Below are positions 1 through 7,822 of a stretch of DNA of 64,000 nt, piece by piece. The stretch lies in assembly GCF_045124755.1 (NCBI RefSeq), contig NZ_JBGVMK010000157.1; one strand, written 5' to 3'. The position numbers and the translations under genes are program-made. The DNA comes from Succinimonas sp045124755. GTDB lineage: Bacteria; Pseudomonadota; Gammaproteobacteria; Enterobacterales; Succinivibrionaceae. The first letter of the stretch is position 1, and the number at the start of each line of letters is the position of its first letter. Below the pieces are notes generated by a model, which searched no databases, was not told the DNA's origin, and worked only from the letters and a program-made list of their open reading frames with translations.

Positions 1-737
<737 letters not shown>

Positions 738-755
738 AGTCTTGTTCCTCCTGAA

Positions 756-1031
756 TTAGTCCAGCACGACGGCCAGAATGTCGTCCTGCTTTACAAACTT
801 GTAGTCCTCGCCGTCCAGCTTGATTTCGCTGCCGGCAAACTTACCGACCACTACCTTGTCGCCAACCTTAATGGTCATGGTGACATCCTTGGTGCCTTCG
901 CCTGCGGCGACGACTTCGTAGATAGCGGGTTTTTCTTTATTGGTGGATGCCAGGATGATGCCGGAAGAGGTGGTCTCCTCTGCTTCACACTGCTTCAGCA
1001 GAACGTTGTCTGCCATGGGTCTGAGTTTCAT
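756..1031 (-). CDS. groES: Co-chaperonin GroES
   Basis: This is the 10-kDa lid of the GroEL chaperonin. The protein of about 91 residues starts MKLRPMADNVLLK and carries the mobile-loop region (EAEETTSSGIILAS) and the typical GKFAGSEIKLDGEDY and ending DDILAVVLD. A frame-equivalent ATG lies 15 nt further upstream at 1046. The start at 1031 is preferred because GGAGG sits eight bases before it, it gives the normal family length, and the upstream ATG itself overlaps that ribosome site. groES is the first gene of the groES-groEL operon and sits directly behind the CIRCE element and a sigma-A type promoter. Confidence 0.96.
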   Translation of the reverse strand: MKLRPMADNVLLKQCEAEETTSSGIILASTNKEKPAIYEVVAAGEGTKDVTMTIKVGDKVVVGKFAGSEIKLDGEDYKFVKQDDILAVVLD

Positions 1032-1088
1032 TTCATTTGCCTCCATACATGTTATTCAGGTCGCAGTTTCCTGCTTTTATCTATGTGT

Positions 1089-1115
1089 TTAGCACTCCGT
1101 TTGGTTGAGTGCTAA
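1089..1115 (-). promoter_or_regulatory. CIRCE operator (HrcA binding site)
   Basis: A perfect TTAGCACTC-N9-GAGTGCTAA inverted repeat lies just downstream of the groES promoter. This is the canonical CIRCE element bound by the heat-shock repressor HrcA, which in Firmicutes controls groESL and dnaK operons. Both arms match the consensus without mismatch and the spacer is exactly nine bases. Confidence 0.97.
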
Positions 1116-1118
1116 CTA

Positions 1119-1147
1119 ATCATAACCCAAGAACGCAAAAAAAGCAA
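1119..1147 (-). promoter_or_regulatory. Sigma-A type promoter of groES-groEL
   Basis: Reading the minus strand, TTGCTT (1147-1142) and TATGAT (1124-1119) are separated by exactly 17 bases. The predicted start of transcription falls inside CIRCE, so HrcA binding would block initiation. Confidence 0.8.
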
Positions 1148-1152
1148 TACCC

Positions 1153-1260
1153 AATTTGGAAATTTGCGTAAATATTTTATGGATTGGAGTTGTTGTAGGG
1201 GCGGATGCCCCCATCCGCCCGAAAGGAAATTGGGCGGTGCGAAGCTACCGTTTCCAAATT
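1153..1260. repeat. MITE-like palindromic element, 108 bp
   Basis: The 332-nt gap between groES and the MinD-like gene holds CIRCE, two promoters and this element. The ends are perfect 10-bp inverted repeats, AATTTGGAAA at 1153-1162 and TTTCCAAATT at 1251-1260. Inside is a strong hairpin GGCGGATG/CATCCGCC preceded by TGTAGGGG. A related TGTAGGGG-plus-palindrome occurs in reverse orientation near 5915-5940. No coding capacity is visible. No target-site duplication is evident, so mobility is inference. Confidence 0.5.
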
Positions 1261-1317
1261 CTTGCTGAGATTTTGGTTAAAATGATGAAAAGATTACGAA
1301 AAAAGTGCATTTTGCTA

Positions 1318-1346
1318 TTGCCTTTTGTGAATTATTCCTGTATAAT
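1318..1346 (+). promoter_or_regulatory. Sigma-A type promoter for MinD-like gene
   Basis: TTGCCT (1318-1323), a 17-bp spacer, and a perfect TATAAT (1341-1346). The predicted transcript starts near 1353, which leaves just enough leader for the GGGGGAG ribosome site and a TTG start at 1379, but not for a start at 1361. Confidence 0.7.
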
Positions 1347-1378
1347 GAAGAAAAACTAGGATGGGGGAGCGGTGTCGA

Positions 1379-2122
1379 TTGGGTGAATTGATCGCAATTG
1401 CGTCCGGAAAGGGCGGCACGGGAAAAACATCCCTGTGTGCCGGCATCGCCACTGCCCTTGCCAGCGCCGGTGAGCGGGTACTGTGTATCGACTGCGATAT
1501 TGGCCTGCGGAATCTGGACATCTCCCTGGGGATGACAGACAGCGGTGCACTGTCCTTCCTGGATGTATGCTCCGGAAATTACGAGGTGAGCCAGGCGGCC
1601 CGGCATCCTGCCTACCCTACCTTGGCTTTCCTTACCGCACCTGTCAACTGCGCCCCGGAGGAAATTGACCGGGATGCGTTTCTTGAAATGCTCCGGAAGG
1701 CTAGATCCCAGTTTGACCGAATTTTTTTGGATGCCCCGGCGGGCATCGATGCCGGTTTCCGGCTTTGCTCCAGCCTTGCTGACCGGGTGATTTTGGTCAC
1801 CGGTGCTGACCCGGCCTCTATCCGGGATGCCCAGCGGGCCGGAACGCTGCTGGAGCAGATGGGCAAGAAAAACATTCGCATCATCGTCAACCGAATTACC
1901 AAGCAGCTGCTGAAAACCATTCGCATCACCGTGGACGATGTGATGGACGATTGCGGCCTGCCCCTTTTGGGCATCGTTCCCGATGACCCGGAGGTGGTGC
2001 TCTCTGCCGCTTTTCAGACTCCGCTGCTCAAACACACCGATGACGGCGCAGCCGCTGCCTGCTACCGGATCGCAAAACGAATTCAGGGGCGTCCGGTGCC
2101 CATTCCACGCCGGAAAATCTAA
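1379..2122 (+). CDS. MinD/ParA-family P-loop ATPase
   Basis: This is a cytosolic ATPase of the MinD subgroup of SIMIBI proteins. It has the deviant Walker A motif GKGGTGKTS near the N-terminus, the CIDCDIGLRNLDISLG stretch typical of MinD, and a Walker-B-like FLDAPAGID. MinD positions division or other machinery by dimerising on the membrane, but no minC or minE gene is adjacent and no convincing C-terminal amphipathic helix is seen, so the cellular role is open. I chose the TTG at 1379 because GGGGGAG lies nine bases upstream and the promoter at 1318-1346 would leave almost no leader for the ATG at 1361. The product is about 247 residues. The mgsA-like gene follows 15 nt downstream. Confidence 0.8.
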   Translation: MGELIAIASGKGGTGKTSLCAGIATALASAGERVLCIDCDIGLRNLDISLGMTDSGALSFLDVCSGNYEVSQAARHPAYPTLAFLTAPVNCAPEEIDRDAFLEMLRKARSQFDRIFLDAPAGIDAGFRLCSSLADRVILVTGADPASIRDAQRAGTLLEQMGKKNIRIIVNRITKQLLKTIRITVDDVMDDCGLPLLGIVPDDPEVVLSAAFQTPLLKHTDDGAAAACYRIAKRIQGRPVPIPRRKI

Positions 2123-2137
2123 AAAGGAGAGATCCGC

Positions 2138-2551
2138 ATGAATATTGCATTTTTGGCACACGACAAGAAAAAAGAACTGATGGTACAGTTTTGCACAGCT
2201 TACAAAAGCGTGCTTATGAAGCATAATCTGTTCGCCACCGCCACCACCGGCCGGCTCATCGCAGACAATACGGGTCTTCCCATTACCTTGCTGCTGAGCC
2301 ACAAGCAGGGCGGCCACCAGCAGATCAATGCCCGCATCGCCTACAACGAGATCGATTTGGTGCTGTTGTTTACCGACCCCAACACCACCGATCCCTGGGA
2401 CGATGCCCAGATGATCGAAACCATTCGACATTGCGACAAGCACAATGTCCCCATCGCCACCAACCTGGCCTCCGCAGAGCTTTCCATCATGGGTCTGCAG
2501 CGGGGCGACCTGGATTGGCGTGAAATGCTTCACAGCAAACCCAAGTATTAA
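2138..2551 (+). CDS. Methylglyoxal synthase-like protein, catalytic residues altered
   Basis: The 137-residue protein has the single Rossmann-like MGS fold. Its N-terminus (FLAHDKKK) matches the phosphate-binding start of MgsA, which converts dihydroxyacetone phosphate to methylglyoxal and phosphate. The alignment to E. coli MgsA is offset by 11. His8, Asp9, Lys12 and Asp80 are kept. The catalytic Asp71 is replaced by His60 (GGHQQ instead of GGDQQ), His98 by Trp87 and Asp101 by Ala90, and ATGTTG has become ATATTG. Known MgsA enzymes need Asp71, so this protein may lack synthase activity and act as a phosphate-ligand sensor or do other chemistry (inference). It lies in a short operon behind the MinD-like gene with a good AAGGAGAG ribosome site. 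Confidence 0.75.
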   Translation: MNIAFLAHDKKKELMVQFCTAYKSVLMKHNLFATATTGRLIADNTGLPITLLLSHKQGGHQQINARIAYNEIDLVLLFTDPNTTDPWDDAQMIETIRHCDKHNVPIATNLASAELSIMGLQRGDLDWREMLHSKPKY

Positions 2552-2563
2552 TTAGAAATTTGC

Positions 2564-2602
2564 AATTAGGAATTAGGAATTTCTCATTTCTAATTCCTAA
2601 TT
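2564..2602. repeat. AATTAGGAATTA palindromic intergenic repeat
   Basis: Between the mgsA-like gene and hisS lies a 12-bp perfect inverted repeat, AATTAGGAATTA (2564-2575) and TAATTCCTAATT (2591-2602), embedded in further ATTAGGAATT copies. It looks like a dispersed AT-rich intergenic repeat. It has no U-tract, so it is not a normal terminator. Confidence 0.55.
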
Positions 2603-2631
2603 TCTCATTCCCAGTGAAAGGAACAATGATT

Positions 2632-3984
2632 ATGAGTATTATAAAACCCCGGACGTTGTCCGGATTTATGGAATTGCTGCCGGGAAAGCAGGCGCAATTT
2701 GAGCGGATGACTGCCGTACTTCGCAGCACCTATGCCTCCTACGGCTTTGCGGCGCTGGACACCCCCGTGATCGAGGATGCTCAGATTCTGCTGGCCAAGG
2801 GCGGCGGCGAAACGGAAAAGCAGATCTACCGTTTCCAAAAGGGCGACAGCGACCTGGCACTGCGGTTTGATCTGACCGTGCCTCTGGCGAAATATGTGGC
2901 TCTGCATTGCAACGAGCTGGCATTCCCCTTCCGCCGTTTTCAGATCAGCAAGGTCTACCGGGGCGAGCGGGCCCAGCGTGGCCGCTTCCGGGAGTTCTAC
3001 CAGGCGGATATCGACATCATTGGCGACGGCAAGCTGGATATCCTCAACGAGGCAGAAATTCCGGCTATTATTTATAAGGTGTTCCGTGGCTTCGGCCTGA
3101 GCCGTTTCCAGATCCGGGTGAACAACCGGAAGATTTTGAACGGCTTTTATGCCATGCTCTCCCTCAGCGAAAAGAGCGGCGACATTATGCGCACCGTGGA
3201 CAAGCTGGATAAAATCGGTGCTGATAAAGTCCGCAATATCCTCATTGCCGATTGCGGCTTGACTGAGGAGCAGGCAGAGGAAATTCTGAGATTTATCGCC
3301 ATCCGGGGCACAAATGCAGAGGTTTTGTCCGCCCTGGAAGGCTACCTAGGCAAAAATGAGCTCTTCGACCAGGGTGTTAGCGAACTGAAGGCAGTCACCG
3401 CCAACCTCAGCGCCTTTGGCGTGCCGGAGGAAAACTTTGCCGTTGACCTGACCATCGCCCGTGGCCTGGACTACTACACCGGTACGGTCTACGAAACCAC
3501 ACTGCTTGACCATCCCGAAATCGGCTCGGTCTGCTCCGGCGGCCGCTACGACAACCTGGCTGGCTATTATATTGATAAGGCGCTGCCCGGTGTGGGCATT
3601 TCCATCGGCCTGACCCGTCTTTTCTACGTGCTGGACGAGCAGGGTCTGCTGAATCCTCAGCTCCCCACCGCTCCTGCGGATGCTTTGGTGCTGCCCATGA
3701 CCGAAGACCCCGCCCCGGCTATCGCCCTGGCGGAAAGTCTGAGAAACGAGGGCCTGCGGGTGCAGCTTTATGGCGAGCAGAAGAAATTCAAGCAGAAAAT
3801 GGCCTATGCCGACAAGCTGGGCGTGCCCTTTGCGGTGCTGCTGGGTGAGGATGAGATTGCCGAGGGCGTGTGCTCTGTGAAGAACATGCAAACCGGCGAG
3901 CAGCAGAAGCTGTCCGCTGCCGCTGCGGCAAAATACATCCGGGAAGCCTTAGCTGCCAACGACGGACCGATTATTCTGGAGTAA
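2632..3984 (+). CDS. hisS: Histidyl-tRNA synthetase
   Basis: Class II aminoacyl-tRNA synthetase that charges tRNA-His in the cytosol. Motif 2 is visible as KVYRGERAQRGRFREFYQ, the histidine motif as ARGLDYYTGTVYE, and the C-terminal third is a regular anticodon-binding domain. The LRFDLTVPLAKY segment and the REFYQADIDIIG form resemble the eukaryotic/archaeal branch of HisRS more than the E. coli branch. The complete catalytic core plus anticodon domain (about 450 residues) argues against the catalytically inactive paralogue HisZ. The ATG at 2632 has AAAGGAA upstream; an ATG at 2626 is possible. A longer frame from 2560 would translate the palindromic repeat and is unlikely. A small unknown gene follows after 3 nt. 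Confidence 0.88.
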   Translation: MSIIKPRTLSGFMELLPGKQAQFERMTAVLRSTYASYGFAALDTPVIEDAQILLAKGGGETEKQIYRFQKGDSDLALRFDLTVPLAKYVALHCNELAFPFRRFQISKVYRGERAQRGRFREFYQADIDIIGDGKLDILNEAEIPAIIYKVFRGFGLSRFQIRVNNRKILNGFYAMLSLSEKSGDIMRTVDKLDKIGADKVRNILIADCGLTEEQAEEILRFIAIRGTNAEVLSALEGYLGKNELFDQGVSELKAVTANLSAFGVPEENFAVDLTIARGLDYYTGTVYETTLLDHPEIGSVCSGGRYDNLAGYYIDKALPGVGISIGLTRLFYVLDEQGLLNPQLPTAPADALVLPMTEDPAPAIALAESLRNEGLRVQLYGEQKKFKQKMAYADKLGVPFAVLLGEDEIAEGVCSVKNMQTGEQQKLSAAAAAKYIREALAANDGPIILE

Positions 3985-3987
3985 GCC

Positions 3988-4269
3988 ATGGAGCAGAAAT
4001 TTATTGCCGCCTGGGCCGCTGCCCGGCAGCAAGCGCAGAATAGCGGGGTGCGGATGCGCCCGGTGGCGGATGCAGATGCCATGAAAACCGCCCGCCGGTT
4101 TTTGTCCTCCAGCCGCCCCAGCGACGGCTTTGAGGTTCTGGCAGACAAGGGTCTGCTAAAGCTGAGCCTGGAGGCGTTGGTGATAGATAAGCGATTCACA
4201 GCCTTATTTTCCGACGACGAGGCCAATGAGGCACTGACCCGGCTTCTTTCTGCCGGCTACCGATTTTGA
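3988..4269 (+). CDS. Small hypothetical protein (93 aa) downstream of hisS
   Basis: I do not recognise this protein. It starts three bases after the hisS stop with GGAG at a workable distance and ends just before a strong terminator, so it is almost certainly co-transcribed with hisS. It is helix-rich and soluble, with a basic first half (WAAARQQAQ, RRFLSSSR) and an acidic end (FSDDEANEALTRLL). No signal peptide, membrane segment or metal motif is seen. Confidence 0.6.
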   Translation: MEQKFIAAWAAARQQAQNSGVRMRPVADADAMKTARRFLSSSRPSDGFEVLADKGLLKLSLEALVIDKRFTALFSDDEANEALTRLLSAGYRF

Positions 4270-4270
4270 T

Positions 4271-4304
4271 AAAAAAAGAACTCCCAGCCGGGAGTTCTTT
4301 TTTT
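4271..4304. terminator. Bidirectional terminator between hisS operon and mgtE
   Basis: Stem GAACTCCC/GGGAGTTC (4278-4285 and 4290-4297) with loop AGCC, flanked by a run of A on the left and a run of T on the right, so it can end the plus-strand hisS transcript and the minus-strand mgtE transcript. Confidence 0.93.
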
Positions 4305-5682
4305 ATACACCTAACAATGCCTGCGCAAACAGGAAATAAACCACCAAAGAAAGGGCGTCCACAATGGTAGTAATAAAGGGACTTGCCATGACCGCCGGGT
4401 CTAATTTCAGCGCCTTGGCCAGCATAGGCAGGCTGCAGCCAACCAGTTTGGCGCAGACAACTGTCACCGCCAGGGTCAGACACACCACCGCATCCACCAT
4501 CAAGGTGATGGAATCGTTGCCCATCAGCATCCGGTCGATGAGCCAAATCTTCACAAAGCAGACCACGCCCAGTGCGATGCCGCAGAGGATAGAAGTCCGC
4601 AATTCTTTCCACAGAACAACGCCGATGTCCGAGAATTTCAGCTCGTCCAGGCTCAGAGAACGAATCACCGTAACGGAAGACTGAGAGCCGGAGTTACCGC
4701 CGGTACCCATCAGCATGGGGATAAAGGCGGTCAGCGCCACCTGGGCGGCCAAAGCGCCCTCAAAGGCGGTGATGATAAGCCCCGTAAAGGTGGCGGACAC
4801 CATCAAAAGCATCAGCCAGGGAATTCGGTTTTTGAACAGCTCGAAGGCAGAGGACCGCAGATAGGTCTTTTCCGAGGGGGTAACACCGCCCATCAAGGCC
4901 ATATCTTCCGTGGTCTCATCTTCCAAAACGTCCATGGCATCGTCGAAGGTGACGATACCCACCATGCGACCCTCGCCATCCACTACCGGCAGAGCAAGGA
5001 AGTCGTACTTCGTCAAGGTTTTTGCCACATCTTCCTGGTCGGTCAGGGTGTTGACGGAGATGAGGTTGGTTAACATAATATCCTCTATCTTCCGCTCGTC
5101 ATCCTGCTCCAACAGCAGGTCCTTGACCGTGACAAGACCCAAAAGCGTCCTGTCCCGGGCGGTGACGTAGCAGGTGTAGATGGTCTCTTTATCAATACCC
5201 TGGCGGCGGATACGCAAAATGGCCTCTTCCACTGTCATTTCCGGCCGCAAGGACACATATTCTGTGGTCATCAGACTGCCGGCGGAATTTTCAGGATACC
5301 GCAAAATCTGATTGATAGACCGGCGCATTTCCGGGTCGGCCTGCTTCAAAATCCGCTTGACCACGTTGGCGGGCATTTCCTCCACCAGGGCGGCAGCATC
5401 GTCAACGTACAGCTCGTCCACAACTTCCTTCAGCTCGTTGTCGGAAAAGCTGCGAATCAGCAGCTCCTGGTCTTCGGGCTCCATTTCCACAAAGGTTTCT
5501 GCTGCCAGCTCCTTGGGCAGCAGCCGGAAGAGCAAGGGGATTTTCTCCTCCTCCACATCCCGGAAAAGCTCTGCAATGTCGTTGGGATACATCACAAGCA
5601 GGATGTCCCGCAGAGCGGCATACTTCTTTTCCTCTAGCATTTTCTGGAGTGCTTTGGTTACGATTTCAAATTTTTCTGCCAT
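4303..5682 (-). CDS. mgtE: Magnesium transporter MgtE
   Basis: MgtE is a homodimeric Mg2+ channel of the cytoplasmic membrane gated by cytosolic Mg2+. The 459-residue protein has the expected order: an N-terminal superhelical domain (about 1-130), paired CBS domains (about 135-255, with YTCYVTARDRTLLGLVTVKDLL and VDGEGRMVGIVTFDD), a connecting helix, and a C-terminal five-helix membrane domain (about 275-459). The membrane domain carries the conserved pore segment MLMGTGGNSGSQSS and the final VYFLFAQALLG helix. Length is normal. The start at 5682 has AAAAGGAGGAAA ahead of it. A 24-codon leader ORF and competing RNA pairings precede it. No M-box sequence is recognisable, so control may be by that leader. 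Confidence 0.95.
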   Translation of the reverse strand: MAEKFEIVTKALQKMLEEKKYAALRDILLVMYPNDIAELFRDVEEEKIPLLFRLLPKELAAETFVEMEPEDQELLIRSFSDNELKEVVDELYVDDAAALVEEMPANVVKRILKQADPEMRRSINQILRYPENSAGSLMTTEYVSLRPEMTVEEAILRIRRQGIDKETIYTCYVTARDRTLLGLVTVKDLLLEQDDERKIEDIMLTNLISVNTLTDQEDVAKTLTKYDFLALPVVDGEGRMVGIVTFDDAMDVLEDETTEDMALMGGVTPSEKTYLRSSAFELFKNRIPWLMLLMVSATFTGLIITAFEGALAAQVALTAFIPMLMGTGGNSGSQSSVTVIRSLSLDELKFSDIGVVLWKELRTSILCGIALGVVCFVKIWLIDRMLMGNDSITLMVDAVVCLTLAVTVVCAKLVGCSLPMLAKALKLDPAVMASPFITTIVDALSLVVYFLFAQALLGV

Positions 5683-5690
5683 GATGTATT

Positions 5691-5820
5691 TCCTCCTTTT
5701 CGTAATAATTGGGAGGCAAACACACCGGTTACCTTAGAATAAGAGCGCCATGAAACATGGCCGCATGCTACTTCGGCCCGGTATATTGCCACTACTGCCA
5801 GATTCCATGGTGTTCCCTCC
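5691..5820 (-). promoter_or_regulatory. Candidate attenuator: competing Shine-Dalgarno pairings in mgtE leader
   Basis: GCCTCCC at 5717-5711, between leader ORF and mgtE, can pair either with the leader ORF's own site GGAGGG (5820-5815, extended by AACACC against GGTGTGTTT) or with the mgtE site AAGGAGGA (5698-5691). The two pairings exclude each other, as expected for a switch in which leader translation decides access to the mgtE start. This comes from base pairing read by eye; no folding was computed. Confidence 0.45.
5734..5808 (-). CDS. Putative 24-aa leader peptide of mgtE
   Basis: A short frame begins with ATG at 5808, behind an excellent AAGGAGGG site, and stops at 5734, 51 nt before the mgtE start. 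The peptide begins MESGSSGNIPGR and ends MRPCFMALLF. The promoter at 5840-5868 puts the transcript start about 25 nt upstream, which is an ordinary leader length for a translated ORF. The reading frame contains a perfect hairpin GCCATG-TTT-CATGGC. I know of no described family for it. Its position suggests a translation-coupled regulator of mgtE (inference). Confidence 0.55.
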   Translation of the reverse strand: MESGSSGNIPGRSSMRPCFMALLF

Positions 5821-5839
5821 TTGTAAATAATCTTACATT

Positions 5840-5868
5840 ATTTTACGCCTGAAATTCCATCTTGTCAA
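5840..5868 (-). promoter_or_regulatory. Sigma-A promoter of mgtE leader
   Basis: On the minus strand a perfect TTGACA (5868-5863) and TAAAAT (5845-5840) are 17 bp apart. Confidence 0.85.
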
Positions 5869-5909
5869 CCTTGACGATTGTACCCAATTTCGGTAAAATA
5901 ATAAAAAGG

Positions 5910-5940
5910 ATGCCGGGAGGGTCAAGACCCTCCCCTACAG
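5910..5940. repeat. GGGAGGGTC palindrome with TGTAGGGG edge
   Basis: A perfect inverted repeat GGGAGGGTC-AA-GACCCTCCC (5915-5934) is followed by CTACAG; read in reverse it is CTGTAGGGG plus palindrome, the same layout as in the 1153-1260 element. It is probably a second member of a dispersed repeat family in this genome. Confidence 0.5.
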
Positions 5941-5962
5941 AGAGAAAACGGAGGTTATTCCC

Positions 5963-6550
5963 ATGATTCGCATCGCTACAGAAGCGGATATTCCCGCTAT
6001 GCTGGCCATTTACGGCCCCTATGTGGAAAATACAGCCTACAGCTTTGAATATACCGTGCCCACGGTGGAGGCATTCACTGTCCGATTCCGCAGCTACACG
6101 GAGCAGATGCCCTGGCTGGTGTGGGAGGAAAACGGAAAGGTTCTTGGCTACGCCTACGGAAGCCTTCCTTTTGAACGGGCCGCTTATGCCTGGTGCGGCG
6201 AGGTTTCCATCTACCTTGCCCCGGAAATCCAGGGAAAGGGCATTGGAAGAAAGCTCTATGCCGTGCTGGAGGAAATCATGTGGCGGCAGGGGTATCGGGT
6301 GATTTATTCGCTGATCACCACGGAAAACAAAGGGTCACTGCAATTCCATGAAAAGCTGGGCTATACTCAAACGGCAGTCTTTCCCAACTGCGGCTTTAAA
6401 TTCGGCCGCTGGCTGGGCATCGTTTGGATGGAAAAACGGTCAAACGCTGTCGAAATGCCCACCAATCCTCCCGTTTCCTGGAGAGGAATTGTGGAAAATG
6501 ACAGAAAGCTTTCTGAAATTTTAGACACTTTGTCCCTTTCGTTCTCATAA
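5963..6550 (+). CDS. GNAT N-acetyltransferase, phosphinothricin acetyltransferase-like
   Basis: A cytosolic acetyl-CoA-dependent N-acetyltransferase. The first 165 residues follow the Pat (phosphinothricin acetyltransferase) pattern: IRIATEADIPAMLAIY, the NTAYSFEYTVPT stretch, the acetyl-CoA loop IQGKGIGRKLY, and the ending FHEKLGYTQTAVFPNCGFKFGRWLGIVWME. Family members act on phosphinothricin, methionine sulfoximine or unknown amines, so the natural substrate cannot be told. The last 30 residues (NPPVSWRG onward) are an unconserved tail. The start has GGAGG upstream. It is a single gene between mgtE and the glycogen operon. Confidence 0.85.
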   Translation: MIRIATEADIPAMLAIYGPYVENTAYSFEYTVPTVEAFTVRFRSYTEQMPWLVWEENGKVLGYAYGSLPFERAAYAWCGEVSIYLAPEIQGKGIGRKLYAVLEEIMWRQGYRVIYSLITTENKGSLQFHEKLGYTQTAVFPNCGFKFGRWLGIVWMEKRSNAVEMPTNPPVSWRGIVENDRKLSEILDTLSLSFS

Positions 6551-6617
6551 AAAATATGATATGTTATGGGTGGAGAAACTTGCGCTGATACTATCATTGG
6601 TTTAAGGAGCTGAATTT

Positions 6618-7808
6618 ATGTATTTTCAGAAGAAACGCTGCATTGCCATGCTGCTGGCAGGCGGCCAGGGCAGCCGCTTAAAGGTACTTACCGAAAAAAC
6701 GGCCAAGCCTGCTGTGCCCTTTGGCGGCAAATACCGCATCATTGATTTCCCTCTCAGCAACTGTGTCAACTCCGGTATTGATACCGTGGGTATTCTGACC
6801 CAGTATCAGCCTTTGGAGCTGAATGAATATATCGGCAACGGCCAGCCCTGGGGACTGAACAAGACCCACAGCTGCGCCCAGGTGCTGCCCCCCTACGAGC
6901 GTCACGACAAAAAGAGCGGCTGGTACAAGGGCACTGCCAACGCCATTTATCAGAACATCGATTTTATCGAGCGCTACGACCCGGAGTATGTGGTCATCCT
7001 CTCCGGTGACCATATTTATAAAATGGACTACGCCGATATGGTGGACTTCCATGAGAAGAACAATGCCTCCTGCACCATCGCTGTGCGCAATGTGCCCCTG
7101 AAAGAGGCTTCCCGGTTTGGCATCCTCAACACCAACCCCGACGGCTCCATCTACGAATTCGAGGAAAAACCCAAGCAGCCCAAGTCCACCAATGCCTCCA
7201 TGGGTATTTATGTATTCAACTGGAGCGTACTGCGGCAGGCGCTGATTGCCGACGAGGAGGACGAAGCCTCCAGCAATGACTTCGGCAAGAATATTATCCC
7301 CAACCTTTTGAACCAGGGACATAAAATGATGGCCTATTCCTTCGACGGCTACTGGAAGGACGTGGGAACCATCGACTCTTTGTGGGAGGCCAATATGGAG
7401 CTGCTGGGCAAAGACCCGGAATTTGACATCCGGGGCGATGAGCGCAGCAAGATTTACGCCCGGAACAGTGCCCAGCCTTCCAGCTACATTGACGAAGATG
7501 CCAAGACGGTAGGCTGCTTTATTGCCGAAGGCTCTGAAATTTACGGCACGGTTCGCCACTCCATTATTTCCGTTGGCTGCACCGTCGGCAAGAACGCCAT
7601 CGTGGAAGACAGCGTGGTAATGCCCGGCGTGGTTATTGAATCCGGTGCCATCGTCCGCCATGCCATCCTGGGCGAAAACAGCCGGGTGGGCAAAAATTCC
7701 GTAGTGGGCGGCGCATTTGGACATAAGGACAAGATGAAAATCAGCGTCACCTCCAAGGGCGCTGTGGTAGAAGATAACGCCGTGCTGCAGCCCGGTGAAA
7801 TGCTGTAA
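6618..7808 (+). CDS. glgC: Glucose-1-phosphate adenylyltransferase, catalytic subunit
   Basis: It makes ADP-glucose from ATP and glucose-1-phosphate, the committed step of bacterial glycogen synthesis. The 396-residue protein starts with the nucleotidyltransferase motif AMLLAGGQGSRLKVLTEKTAKPAVPFGGKYRIIDF. It carries the glucose-1-P binding segment EFEEKPKQP and the YWKDVGTIDSLWEAN motif, and ends in a left-handed beta-helix of hexapeptide repeats. All expected catalytic motifs are present. It is the first gene of glgC-glgD-glgA, with AAGGAG ahead of the start. The regulatory GlgD partner, 14 nt downstream, is typical of Firmicutes, where GlgC and GlgD form a heterotetramer. Confidence 0.97.
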   Translation: MYFQKKRCIAMLLAGGQGSRLKVLTEKTAKPAVPFGGKYRIIDFPLSNCVNSGIDTVGILTQYQPLELNEYIGNGQPWGLNKTHSCAQVLPPYERHDKKSGWYKGTANAIYQNIDFIERYDPEYVVILSGDHIYKMDYADMVDFHEKNNASCTIAVRNVPLKEASRFGILNTNPDGSIYEFEEKPKQPKSTNASMGIYVFNWSVLRQALIADEEDEASSNDFGKNIIPNLLNQGHKMMAYSFDGYWKDVGTIDSLWEANMELLGKDPEFDIRGDERSKIYARNSAQPSSYIDEDAKTVGCFIAEGSEIYGTVRHSIISVGCTVGKNAIVEDSVVMPGVVIESGAIVRHAILGENSRVGKNSVVGGAFGHKDKMKISVTSKGAVVEDNAVLQPGEML

Positions 7809-7822
7809 AGGAGGAAAGCATT

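Noticed and set aside
2138..2551. Plain annotation as functional mgsA
   Set aside because: The catalytic aspartate and two more active-site residues are replaced, so activity should not be assumed.
5683..5835. M-box (Mg2+ riboswitch) in front of mgtE
   Set aside because: The conserved M-box segments could not be found in the leader; the space is taken by the small ORF and its pairings.
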